From: an uncultured bacterium
GTDB lineage: Bacteria; Vulcanimicrobiota; Xenobia; Xenobiales; Xenobiaceae
Assembly (NCBI GenBank): GCA_934621605.1
Contig: CAKTUZ010000030.1
Span: 1 to 32,599, forward strand
Direction of reading: 5' to 3'
DNA length: 32,599 bases
The translations under genes and the position numbers were made by a program. Below, one piece after another: positions 7,245 to 14,809 of this stretch. The notes under the pieces were generated by a model that did no database searches, was not told where the DNA came from, and saw nothing but the letters and a program-made list of their open reading frames with translations. The first letter of the stretch is position 1, and each line of letters begins with the position of its first letter.

Positions 7245-9128
7245 ATGAGTGACTTTAATAATAATCAGAATTCTGAGTCTTCTGTACAAGAAAAACAGAC
7301 ACTTTTTCCCGGAGCTTATCGTCAATTGAAAGATAAATATGCCGCTAATCGGGAACCATTACAGGACGCTCAAGTTTATGAAGCCGATTTATCTGTGGCT
7401 GACGCAGAAGAAGATGATGATTGTGACAACGATGAGATGACTACTAATATCCCTTGGCTCAGACGTTTACCCAGCGCTCGTCGCCTGATTTGTTTTTCTA
7501 CCTTAGCGGTTGTAATCGGTATCGTGTTGCTTATTGGAGGATTGTTCTATATCAATACGGTGCAGAATGGCGGAGAGGGGTCGGCGGGATTTATTTCCGA
7601 AGCACTCAGTACTATAAGTGGCTATTCGGGGGAACGCGCTTTTAAAGGTAGCGAGCGCATGAATGTTTTGTGTTTAGGGATCGATTATAATAGAGATTCG
7701 CGTGGAATGGCCTATACCAAAGGAGCACGTTCTGACACTATTTTTGTGGTCAGTATCGACGCCAAAGGGCAAACTCTCAATGTAGTATCTATTCCTCGTG
7801 ATTGTTATGTCTTTTTGGGGGAAGATTATGGATATGACAAAATTAACGCCGCTTATATGTATGGAGGCATAAAGCTGACCCGTAAGGTTGTTTCCGAATT
7901 TTTAGGAATACCTATTCATCATTATGTAATTATTAAGGTAAGCGGTGCTTCCCAGTTAGTTGATGCTTTGGGTGGTTTGGTTGTCGATGTTGAAAAAAAT
8001 ATGGACTATGATGACAACTGGGGTAATTTGCATATTCACTTAAAAGCCGGCGAGCAGCTGTTGCGTGGCGAACAGGCTGTGGGATATGCGCGTTTTCGTA
8101 TGGATGCCGAAAGTGATCGCGGTCGTATTCGTCGTCAACAACAAGTGATGATGTCTGTTATTAAGCGTTTGAAAGATCCTATGGTCGTTTTGCGCTTACA
8201 ATCTATTGTTAAAGCCGTCAAGGATAATATCGAAACTGATTTCAGTTTGATGGATATGCTCGATCTCACCTATCTCTACAAAGATTTTGATCGCAAACGT
8301 ATGAAGACCGGAGTTATAGTAGGAGATGATACTGATATTAACGGTATGAGTTGTATTATCCCTTATGCTCCCATGAATGAAAAGACTGTTTTGGAACTCC
8401 TTAAAGATCCTTCTTCTTTACAACGTGAGGATGTGCGTCTTGAAGTTCTTAACGGCAGTAGTGAGGAGGGTTTGGAAGGTCGTATTGCCGAGTACCTTTC
8501 CAAAGAAGGCTTCCGCGTAGTTAATGTAGGCAAAGCTAAGGAACGTTGTGAAGTTACTACTATTGTCGATCACTTAAACAGCGCAGCTATGCGTAATTGC
8601 TTAGAATCTCTTCTGTTGGGGTGCTATTATGAAGTTAAGCAATTGCCTTATGATAAGCGTAAAGCGGATGTCACTATTTTAGTAGGTGAAGATAGGGTAA
8701 ATTGTGGCAGCTACGATTCGGGCAGTTCTTACAAGAATCCTAAAAATGATAATCGTTATTATCAAGAGTATTCTCCAGGATATACTGAAGAACAAGTTCA
8801 TTCTTCTGACAGCGGAAATTATTCAGGCTCTAATTCCAGTTATGGTAACGCTTACGATGACGGTGGCTATCCTCAAGTAAATAGTGATGGTAGCGTTAGT
8901 AGTTCTAATCGTGAGTTTGGCTCTGCCTCTGAGGAGCAGTCTCATGCTGAAGAATCAGCTTCTCCTGCAGTTTCTGAGGATTATGTTGCTCCGGAACCTA
9001 CTGAAACCACCGAGAACAGTATAGTCGAGCAAGCTCCTTTACCCCCGGTGGATGACTACAGTGCTCCTTTACCCGAAGAGGTAGAAGTGCCTTCGGTAGT
9101 TGAGTCTGGAGCAGAATCTGTTCATTGA
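7245..9128 (+). CDS. LytR-CpsA-Psr (LCP) family cell-envelope ligase with LytR_C domain
   Basis: LCP enzymes move polyprenyl-phosphate-linked glycopolymers onto peptidoglycan outside the membrane. The order is: an acidic cytoplasmic N-terminus (1-80, with an Asp/Glu cluster at 55-64), one membrane helix (about 82-103), an LCP catalytic domain (about 138-310) and a LytR_C domain (about 396-485, beginning RLEVLNGS). A Ser/Tyr/Glu/Pro-rich disordered tail follows (487-627). LCP signature residues are visible: RSDT at 162-165, SIPRD at 182-186, KINAAY near 199 and the basic DRGRIRRQQQ helix at 291-300. At 627 residues it is long because of both tails. No Shine-Dalgarno sequence is obvious before the ATG. 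Neighbouring genes do not reveal the polymer it attaches. Confidence 0.9.
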   Translation: MSDFNNNQNSESSVQEKQTLFPGAYRQLKDKYAANREPLQDAQVYEADLSVADAEEDDDCDNDEMTTNIPWLRRLPSARRLICFSTLAVVIGIVLLIGGLFYINTVQNGGEGSAGFISEALSTISGYSGERAFKGSERMNVLCLGIDYNRDSRGMAYTKGARSDTIFVVSIDAKGQTLNVVSIPRDCYVFLGEDYGYDKINAAYMYGGIKLTRKVVSEFLGIPIHHYVIIKVSGASQLVDALGGLVVDVEKNMDYDDNWGNLHIHLKAGEQLLRGEQAVGYARFRMDAESDRGRIRRQQQVMMSVIKRLKDPMVVLRLQSIVKAVKDNIETDFSLMDMLDLTYLYKDFDRKRMKTGVIVGDDTDINGMSCIIPYAPMNEKTVLELLKDPSSLQREDVRLEVLNGSSEEGLEGRIAEYLSKEGFRVVNVGKAKERCEVTTIVDHLNSAAMRNCLESLLLGCYYEVKQLPYDKRKADVTILVGEDRVNCGSYDSGSSYKNPKNDNRYYQEYSPGYTEEQVHSSDSGNYSGSNSSYGNAYDDGGYPQVNSDGSVSSSNREFGSASEEQSHAEESASPAVSEDYVAPEPTETTENSIVEQAPLPPVDDYSAPLPEEVEVPSVVESGAESVH

Positions 9129-9193
9129 GCAATTTTACCACGAGTGTCGTGTCGTAAAGCCTCTGCTTTTAAGCGTGGTAGTCAATCGGCCGA

Positions 9194-9237
9194 AAACTGA
9201 TAAGCCCTTCCGCCTAAGTGGAAGGGCTTATCAGTTT
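9194..9237. terminator. Bidirectional terminator between the LCP gene and pepA
   Basis: A perfect 18-bp stem (9194-9211 with 9220-9237) and an 8-base loop. The stem ends in AAA on one side and TTT on the other, so it serves both converging genes. A weaker inverted repeat (TACCACG/CGTGGTA, 9136-9180) lies just before it. Confidence 0.85.
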
Positions 9238-9256
9238 CTGTGGTTATTTTTAGTGA

Positions 9257-10759
9257 TTATTTTTTAAAGTATTCATCCCAATGCCAAGCCAACTCGGTGA
9301 GGGTTCTGACGCCTACTCCGGTAGGTCCTGCTGGGTAATATTTCCAAGCCTTACTGCGCCAGGCGGGACCGGCTATATCCAGATGAGCCCAGCTTGCTGT
9401 TTCGGGAACAAACTCTTTCAAGAAAAGTCCAGCTGTAATGGCTCCAGCAGTGGGGCCGCCTACATTGTTCAAATCGGCAAAAGGCGTGTCGAGCATTTCT
9501 TTATACTCCAAAGGAAGAGGCAACTTCCAATAAGATTCGCCCTGAACTCCGCCGGCAAAGGTGATGGCATTAACCAAAGAACGATTGTTACCCATAATAC
9601 CGGTGAAAGATTCACCTAAAGCGCGTACGCAAGCTCCGGTCAGAGTACAAATATCAATAACATGGGTAGCACCGAGTTCTCCGGCTAAAATCAGACCATC
9701 AGCTAAAACTAAACGGCCCTCGGCGTCGGTATTTTCGACATGAACCGATTTTCCGTTTTTATAAACAACAACATCTCCGGGACGCTGAGCCTTAGCATCT
9801 GGCATATTTTCGGCGCTGCAAATAATAGCTGTAACTTTAATGTTAGGACGAAGGGTACCCAGAGCCCGCATGGTAGCCAAAACGGCGGCTGCGCCTGCCA
9901 TATCGCCTTTCATTTCATGCATTTTGGAAGCTGGTTTAATGCTAATGCCACCGGAGTCGAAAGTGAGACCCTTACCTACCATAGCGAAGTGGGGGATAGA
10001 TTCATCATTTTCTCCTTCTTGGGCAGGTTTAGGATTATAAGTGATGGCAAACATGCAGGGAGGATACTGAGAACCGCTGCCCACTTTAAGATGTCCGTTA
10101 AAACCTTCTTCTTTTAAGCGCGGTTCGTCATACTCAACAAAATCATAGCCAAATTCTTCTGCCAATTCCTTGCCCATAGCACAGAGGGTCTGGGGATTGA
10201 TTACATCCCCGGGCTCACAGCAGAGATTGCGGGCCATATTAACGCAATTAGCCAATACTAAGCCTTCAGCTAAAGCGCGTTCGGCTGGCTGATACTCGCT
10301 GACTGCAAAAGAAACGGTCATCTTCTCAGAGACGTCTTTTTTATCTTTTTTATATCTGTCGAAAGACCATAAAGCCATGCCGGCAGCTTCGGTAGCTTTG
10401 CCTACATATTGAAGACCCATAGGACTGTTTAAGGCGAAGAGTACGTTATAGCGTTTTGTTTTGGAGGCGTACTTTATAGCTTCAGCAACGCAAATTTTAA
10501 CAACTTCCGCTGTACTGAACCCCTTATAGTCTCCGGTATAATAAGTGAGAATGGCGCCGATATTTTCGCTCTGACTGGGCTCGAAGAATAAGTAAGAACC
10601 GCTGCGGTTGTCGCTGTCATATTCTGCTTGTAAGGCTTCCGCTTGAGCTTTTATTTTCTCATCTTCAATATCAAAAAACTTTTCGTTTTTGTCCAATATG
10701 AGTACCAGCAAATCTGCTTTCCACTCGCTAAAGGGAGTGGCTATCGGTTTTATAAACAT
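9257..10759 (-). CDS. pepA: Leucyl aminopeptidase (M17 family)
   Basis: A cytosolic two-metal aminopeptidase that removes N-terminal residues from peptides. The catalytic C-terminal domain carries the full M17 set: K263 and D268 in GKGLTFDSGG, K275, D286, and D345, E347, R349 in NTDAEGRL. These align with E. coli PepA at a constant offset of 7. The N-terminal domain (about 1-160) is the usual divergent macro-like domain. The 500-residue length is normal. GGAGG lies 5 bases before the ATG. It may also bind DNA, as E. coli PepA does, but nothing here shows that. Confidence 0.95.
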   Translation of the reverse strand: MFIKPIATPFSEWKADLLVLILDKNEKFFDIEDEKIKAQAEALQAEYDSDNRSGSYLFFEPSQSENIGAILTYYTGDYKGFSTAEVVKICVAEAIKYASKTKRYNVLFALNSPMGLQYVGKATEAAGMALWSFDRYKKDKKDVSEKMTVSFAVSEYQPAERALAEGLVLANCVNMARNLCCEPGDVINPQTLCAMGKELAEEFGYDFVEYDEPRLKEEGFNGHLKVGSGSQYPPCMFAITYNPKPAQEGENDESIPHFAMVGKGLTFDSGGISIKPASKMHEMKGDMAGAAAVLATMRALGTLRPNIKVTAIICSAENMPDAKAQRPGDVVVYKNGKSVHVENTDAEGRLVLADGLILAGELGATHVIDICTLTGACVRALGESFTGIMGNNRSLVNAITFAGGVQGESYWKLPLPLEYKEMLDTPFADLNNVGGPTAGAITAGLFLKEFVPETASWAHLDIAGPAWRSKAWKYYPAGPTGVGVRTLTELAWHWDEYFKK

Positions 10760-10939
10760 TGTGCCTCCGACCGTAAAAATTTATGGCAAAATTTGAAAGT
10801 GCCAGCATATTCCAGAAGGTGCGTTGCCGCTTAGACAGTGACCGCGCTCCGCAACTTTTGGGAAAACAAGTAATGATTCCTGCCATAGTTATTAAGGGCT
10901 TAATTTTACTTTTAAGCAAACTTTTAGAGCTTTAAATGA

Positions 10940-10996
10940 CTCGGCAAAGGGAAGAAGCTGTCAGTGCGGAAGTGCACTTCTGCTATATTTGCCGAG
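10940..10996. promoter_or_regulatory. Nested inverted repeats upstream of the secreted-protein gene
   Basis: An outer 9-bp inverted repeat (10940-10948 with 10988-10996, CTCGGCAAA/TTTGCCGAG) encloses a near-perfect 18-bp palindrome at 10966-10983 centred on GAAGTGCACTTC. It sits in the pepA divergent region, 50 bases before the next start. The inner palindrome has no loop, which fits a protein-binding operator better than an RNA hairpin. The outer arms could instead close a long RNA stem. Confidence 0.45.
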
Positions 10997-11046
10997 ATTA
11001 AGAATCGGTTCTAAGCTGTTTTGTGAAGGAGAGTATACACAACGTT

Positions 11047-11586
11047 ATGCTAATAAAGCAAAAGTTATTTAGCTGGGGAGCTATGTTCGCTGTAACAGGA
11101 ACTTTGTGGAGTGCTATTTGCTACAGTGACGCTCAAGCCTATCAACTTTTTTCTGATTTACAGTATACTTCTGCGATTAGTCTTAACGATGAAGCCAAAT
11201 TGCTGGCTCAAAGCAGCGATAACAATTCTAAAACAGGCACAAAATCACAAAAAGAACGTAAAGAGCGTAAGAACTTTACATCTAAGCAGCAGCGTAATAA
11301 AATTGCCCAGAAACGTGAAGGTCAGGATACTCAGGTAGATTTTATCGATTCTGAGGATGGATACTGGAACGCTAGGGGAGGAAATGCTCCTCAATTCGTT
11401 GATGGCGGCTCAATTAATTCTGTTATGTTTGAGAATCGTCCCGGACGCAGAGTTAAAGAACTTCCATCTGGTCCGGTGCGCGACAGTGATGTGGAAGTTA
11501 CAGGGGGGAAATCCACGGAAATTACTGTAAATGGGCGTCCGGTCCGTTTGGATAAGGTCAAAGATACGAAAACGGAAAAGAAGTAG
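11047..11586 (+). CDS. Secreted protein of unknown function
   Basis: 179 residues from the ATG at 11047. A signal peptide is clear: basic MLIKQK, a hydrophobic stretch to about residue 27, and cleavage after DAQA at about 31. The mature part has a strongly basic, Lys/Arg/Gln-rich segment (about 65-92), an acidic/Gly segment with YWNARGG, and a beta-like C-terminus ending in a Lys/Asp/Thr-rich tail. I recognise no domain. An in-frame GTG at 11023 is a possible start; AAGGAG at 11026-11031 overlaps it and is 15 bases from the ATG, which is long. The signal peptide is more normal from the ATG. It is followed by a FUN14-domain gene, so an envelope role is plausible but unproven. Confidence 0.65.
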   Translation: MLIKQKLFSWGAMFAVTGTLWSAICYSDAQAYQLFSDLQYTSAISLNDEAKLLAQSSDNNSKTGTKSQKERKERKNFTSKQQRNKIAQKREGQDTQVDFIDSEDGYWNARGGNAPQFVDGGSINSVMFENRPGRRVKELPSGPVRDSDVEVTGGKSTEITVNGRPVRLDKVKDTKTEKK

Positions 11587-11594
11587 GACAGCAG

Positions 11595-11625
11595 AGGGGC
11601 AGGTTCTTAATGGGCCTGCTCTTTT
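11595..11625 (+). terminator. Weak terminator or attenuator before the FUN14 gene
   Basis: A 9-bp stem including two G-U pairs (11595-11603 with 11615-11623) is followed by TTTT. It lies in the 55-base gap between two codirectional genes and would reduce, rather than abolish, read-through. Confidence 0.4.
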
Positions 11626-11641
11626 AGGTGGTGATATTTTT

Positions 11642-11989
11642 ATGGATGAAACGACTATGGCTGCCGGAGCGGGTACCGCTGCAGCAGCATTTCCCTGGCA
11701 AGCTTGTTTATTACAATTAAGTGGAGGTACCGTAGCCGGTTTGGCTGTTGGTTATTCGCTTAAGGCTGCTCTCAGGATCGTTCTTTTAGTTTTGGGGTCT
11801 ATTCTCTTGCTCATGGCTCTTTTAGCTCATGCTGGCTTTATAACTGTAAATTGGGGAGTCGTCAGCTGTTCAATAGAAAATGGTACCAGGGCAGCCGGAG
11901 AATTAGTTAACGATTTAGTCTCTCAACTCTCGTCTTCCATGGTTGGTTTCACAGCAGGAGCTATCGGTGGCTGGAAGATGCATCGTTAG
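11642..11989 (+). CDS. FUN14-domain small membrane protein
   Basis: 115 residues from ATG 11642, supported by AGGTGGTGA about 8 bases upstream; the reading frame is open further upstream but lacks an initiation signal. The pattern matches the FUN14 family: a Gly-rich first helix with GGTVAGLAVGYSLKAALR (about 28-45), a second helix (about 46-63), the LAHAGFITVNW link, and a final helix ending in a Gly-rich, basic segment. FUN14 proteins are small membrane proteins; the eukaryotic FUNDC1 is a mitophagy receptor, while bacterial members have no established role. It sits between a secreted protein and a DUF4013-like membrane protein. Confidence 0.8.
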   Translation: MDETTMAAGAGTAAAAFPWQACLLQLSGGTVAGLAVGYSLKAALRIVLLVLGSILLLMALLAHAGFITVNWGVVSCSIENGTRAAGELVNDLVSQLSSSMVGFTAGAIGGWKMHR

Positions 11990-12125
11990 TTTTATGGTAT
12001 TTTGATAATAGCTATAGAGAGGGCAGTTTCTTGACTAAAGTTCTTCGTATTTTTTTTGTTTTTGGGAAAAAATTTGCAGCTCTTTCTATAGCTTCTTTCT
12101 TTAGAAGGACTTAATATTAACATGC

Positions 12126-12144
12126 TTGGTGTTAGAAACACCAA
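12126..12144 (+). other. Hairpin in the leader of the DUF4013-like gene
   Basis: A perfect 8-bp stem TTGGTGTT/AACACCAA with a 3-base loop. No T-run follows, so it is not a standard terminator. A second inverted repeat (12165-12190) follows. Confidence 0.4.
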
Positions 12145-12164
12145 CTTGCAATCATATTTTATAT

Positions 12165-12190
12165 TACTCGATTTTTGAGTCTTTCGAGTA
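12165..12190 (+). promoter_or_regulatory. Inverted repeat ending five bases before the Shine-Dalgarno sequence
   Basis: TACTCGA (12165-12171) pairs with TCGAGTA (12184-12190). The 3' arm ends just before GGAGG at 12195-12199, which serves the TTG start at 12206. A hairpin here could affect ribosome access. No thermosensor or riboswitch class is recognised. Confidence 0.35.
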
Positions 12191-12205
12191 TTCTGGAGGA
12201 CAACT

Positions 12206-13054
12206 TTGGATTCTGAGCTGATTAGAGCTTTTGTCTTTATGCGCAAAGACCCCAAATTTATCGTCAAATTGGCAATCCTCAGTGTGGTTATGTTTGTGCC
12301 TGTTGTCGGTTGGATTTTGGCCTTAGGTTATTGCGTTATGCTGTACCGCAATTATATCGATGGTAAAGATGACGAGATTATTTTGCCGGAATGGGAAGAT
12401 TTTGGCAATTACGTCTTTAAAGGTGTTTCTTTGGCTGCAGCTTTGGCTTGCTATGTTGCATTCTTTGTTGGTTTGGGGTTGGCTTTAGCTTTCGCTTGTG
12501 GTGCTCCCTTATTAGTTGTCAGTGCCGTAGGTGGAGAAGGCGGTAGTTTTTTTACCTCTTTAGTTTTATTTCTTGTTGCTTTTATAGTCAGTTTTTTGAG
12601 TTTGCTTGTTTCCGGAGCTGCTTTTAGTTTCTTTAGTGAAAGTTTAACTGTTTCTGATTGTTTTAAAATACTGGATGTTATTCAGCGTGTTACTGGTTTA
12701 GGAACAAATTATTATATATTTTGTGCTGCTGTTGCTTTCATTTTTTCTTTATCTATAAAGTTTTTATGGTTTAATGGTTTCTTTTTATGGATCTTAGCTT
12801 CTGTGCTTCAGGCCTATTTGGCTATCGTTTCCGCTTACGGTTTGGCCGGTTTGGTTCAAGATACATATCATCCTTCACTTTATGATCCAACAGATATTCA
12901 TATTGAGCGTTCTGCTCACATGGAATTAGAGCCTACGGAAGATGAAGACGAATATGGGCATTCCAAGCCGGGTAAACATGGTGCTTCTTATTGGGCGGGT
13001 CATCGTCCGGATACTTCCATCACTTGGTCTACCGATTCCGATCAGGCCGAATAA
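12206..13054 (+). CDS. DUF4013-like multi-spanning membrane protein
   Basis: 282 residues starting at TTG, chosen because GGAGG is 6 bases upstream and no later ATG is as well placed. The N-terminus has an amphipathic DPKFIVKL-type segment, then a first helix and a YRNYIDGKDDEIILPEWEDF stretch. That short loop with a Leu-Pro-x-Trp motif is characteristic of DUF4013 proteins. About five further hydrophobic segments fill 70-220. The C-terminus (about 225-282) is a hydrophilic acidic and His-rich cytoplasmic tail. The function of the family is unknown; the resemblance is by motif, not search. Confidence 0.7.
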   Translation: MDSELIRAFVFMRKDPKFIVKLAILSVVMFVPVVGWILALGYCVMLYRNYIDGKDDEIILPEWEDFGNYVFKGVSLAAALACYVAFFVGLGLALAFACGAPLLVVSAVGGEGGSFFTSLVLFLVAFIVSFLSLLVSGAAFSFFSESLTVSDCFKILDVIQRVTGLGTNYYIFCAAVAFIFSLSIKFLWFNGFFLWILASVLQAYLAIVSAYGLAGLVQDTYHPSLYDPTDIHIERSAHMELEPTEDEDEYGHSKPGKHGASYWAGHRPDTSITWSTDSDQAE

Positions 13055-13137
13055 ACGCACCTTAGAGCTAAAGAAAGCTATGCAGCCTAGACGAGCGATC
13101 TGACTAGCTATCTATCTGGAAGATTGACGCATATCTT

Positions 13138-13185
13138 GCCGTACCATGCCGAAAGTTATAGCTGTCGGTATGATACGGCCTTTTT
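13138..13185 (+). terminator. Intrinsic terminator just before the subtilisin gene
   Basis: GCCGTA/TACGGC with inner CAT/ATG and CCGA/TCGG pairs forms a long imperfect stem (13138-13179), followed by TTTTT at 13181-13185. It terminates the DUF4013-like gene, yet it ends only 13 bases before the ATG at 13198. If that start is right, the hairpin must lie in the subtilisin leader or overlap its promoter. Confidence 0.75.
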
Positions 13186-13197
13186 ATGTAGGCAGGA

Positions 13198-14691
13198 ATG
13201 GGGTCAGGAGCGCCAAAAGAAGACCGCGATTTTTTGCTGTTTAGAGAAAAAAATATGCTTGCTAAAGATTGTGAAACTACCTTAGTAAATTTTAACGATT
13301 ATTCAGTACCCAGCACGGCGGAAAGATTGCATGCCGATTCCAATATGAGAGGGCGAGGAGTGACTATCGCTTTTTTGGATTCCGGCTTTTATCCTCATCC
13401 TGATTTAGGAGACCGTATAGCCGCTTATATCGATTTAGGTGAGGAAACTAAAGACCTTAATCCTCATGCTAATCGCAATGGTTGGAATTGGCACGGAATG
13501 ATGACTTCCGTTTCTGCGTGTGGTGACGGTTCACTTTCCGGAGGACGTTACCGAGGACTAGCTTCTGAAGCTAAGGTTGTACTTATAAAATGCAGTCGCA
13601 ACGGTATGATATGTGATGATTTAATATTAAAAGGGCTGCATTGGGTGCGTGATAATGCTGCCAAATATAATATCAATATTTTAAATATTTCCGTAGGCAG
13701 CGATTTCGATCCTAAAGAATTAAATTGCGAAATTTCCCAGGCTTCGGAAGAACTTGTTTCTCATGGGATTTTAGTTATTGCTGCTGCTGGAAATACGCGC
13801 ACGTTGCCTCGCCCGCCGGCCAATGCTCCTTCTGTACTCACTGTGGGCGGTTGTGTTTCACGTAACGCTTGTACTCCCGAAGAAGTAGAATTATATTGCA
13901 GCAGTTATGGTGTTATTTTGGATTTGGTAGTTAAGCCGGAAATTATTGCTCCGGCTGCTTGGGTGGCTGCTCCGATTCTTCCCGGTACGGTGCAGTACAA
14001 GCGGGCACAATATTGTTACGACTTAGCGGTGACAACCGGCGGTCCGTTACTCAATTTGCTTAGTGAAATGCCCGAAGGTGTGGGCTTACCCGACAATTTG
14101 TATAAGTTGAGCCGCGAAGAACTCAGCCAAAAGTTAGATAAATGGCTTATCGATGATAAAGTTGTGGGACGCCATTATCAGCATGTAGATGGTACTTCCT
14201 TTGCGGCTCCCACTGTAGCTGCCATTGCGGCCCAAATGCTGGAAGCTAATCCGCAGCTGACTCCTGCGGCTATACGTCAGATTTTTATGTCTACGGCTGA
14301 CCGTGTAAATGGTAAAGATATCTTGGCTCAGGGTTGCGGTATTGTTAATGCCAGTCGCGCTGTTGAGCAAGCTCATGAAGCTTGGACACACGATCAGATT
14401 TGCGAATTGCGTCCTCCTTTGGTGTTAGACGGCAAATTGAGCTTTGTCTTTGTTAATTATTTTGCCAAAAAAGTTGAATTGATGGGTGACTTTAATGATT
14501 GGACGCCTCATCAGTACTATTTCCATGAGATGTTTGATGGCACTTGGAAAGTTGAAATAGATGCGCCGCCGCCGGGAAGGTATCGTTATAAATTCAGAGT
14601 TGATGAAAAAGATTGGTTTGAAGACCCTGCTAATTTATATCGCAAGCCCAACGTATGGGGGAGCTATGATTCAATTCTGAATATTGCCTAG
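13198..14691 (+). CDS. Subtilisin-family (S8) serine protease with C-terminal glycogen-binding-like domain
   Basis: The catalytic domain (about 50-395) has the S8 set: Asp61 in FLDSGFYPHPDL, His99 in WNWHGM, Asn199 in AAAGNT (oxyanion hole) and Ser334 in DGTSFAAPT. A region of about 240-330 between Asn and Ser is longer than in short subtilisins. Residues about 413-497 form an immunoglobulin-like domain of the CBM48/AMPK-beta type, with KKVELMGDFNDW (424-435), a GTW strand and GRYRYKFRVD (460-469); such domains bind glycogen or starch chains. No signal peptide or propeptide is apparent, so the enzyme looks cytoplasmic. ATG 13198 has a weak AGG upstream; ATG 13255 is an alternative that would put the preceding terminator hairpin in the 5' leader and still keep the whole catalytic domain. 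Confidence 0.9.
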   Translation: MGSGAPKEDRDFLLFREKNMLAKDCETTLVNFNDYSVPSTAERLHADSNMRGRGVTIAFLDSGFYPHPDLGDRIAAYIDLGEETKDLNPHANRNGWNWHGMMTSVSACGDGSLSGGRYRGLASEAKVVLIKCSRNGMICDDLILKGLHWVRDNAAKYNINILNISVGSDFDPKELNCEISQASEELVSHGILVIAAAGNTRTLPRPPANAPSVLTVGGCVSRNACTPEEVELYCSSYGVILDLVVKPEIIAPAAWVAAPILPGTVQYKRAQYCYDLAVTTGGPLLNLLSEMPEGVGLPDNLYKLSREELSQKLDKWLIDDKVVGRHYQHVDGTSFAAPTVAAIAAQMLEANPQLTPAAIRQIFMSTADRVNGKDILAQGCGIVNASRAVEQAHEAWTHDQICELRPPLVLDGKLSFVFVNYFAKKVELMGDFNDWTPHQYYFHEMFDGTWKVEIDAPPPGRYRYKFRVDEKDWFEDPANLYRKPNVWGSYDSILNIA

Positions 14692-14697
14692 TTAATA

Positions 14698-14743
14698 AAA
14701 TACCAAGCGCAACTTTCGGTTTAGAAAGTTGCGCTTGGTATTT
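14698..14743. terminator. Bidirectional terminator between the subtilisin gene and gpsA
   Basis: A perfect 20-bp stem (14698-14717 with 14724-14743) with a 6-base loop. A/T runs on both ends serve both converging genes. Confidence 0.88.
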
Positions 14744-14809
14744 CTTCTTTATACCTTGGTATTGGTCGGTACGGCAGCTGAATTTAATCAGCCTCTCCAG
14801 GGGCTATAT

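Noticed and set aside
10728..10919. A 63-codon minus strand frame upstream of pepA
   Set aside because: It overlaps the pepA start and its promoter region, has no ribosome-binding site and no recognisable features.
11990..12205. A minus strand frame overlapping the DUF4013-like gene start
   Set aside because: No initiation signal, and the low-complexity Lys/Ser composition comes from A/T-rich leader DNA.
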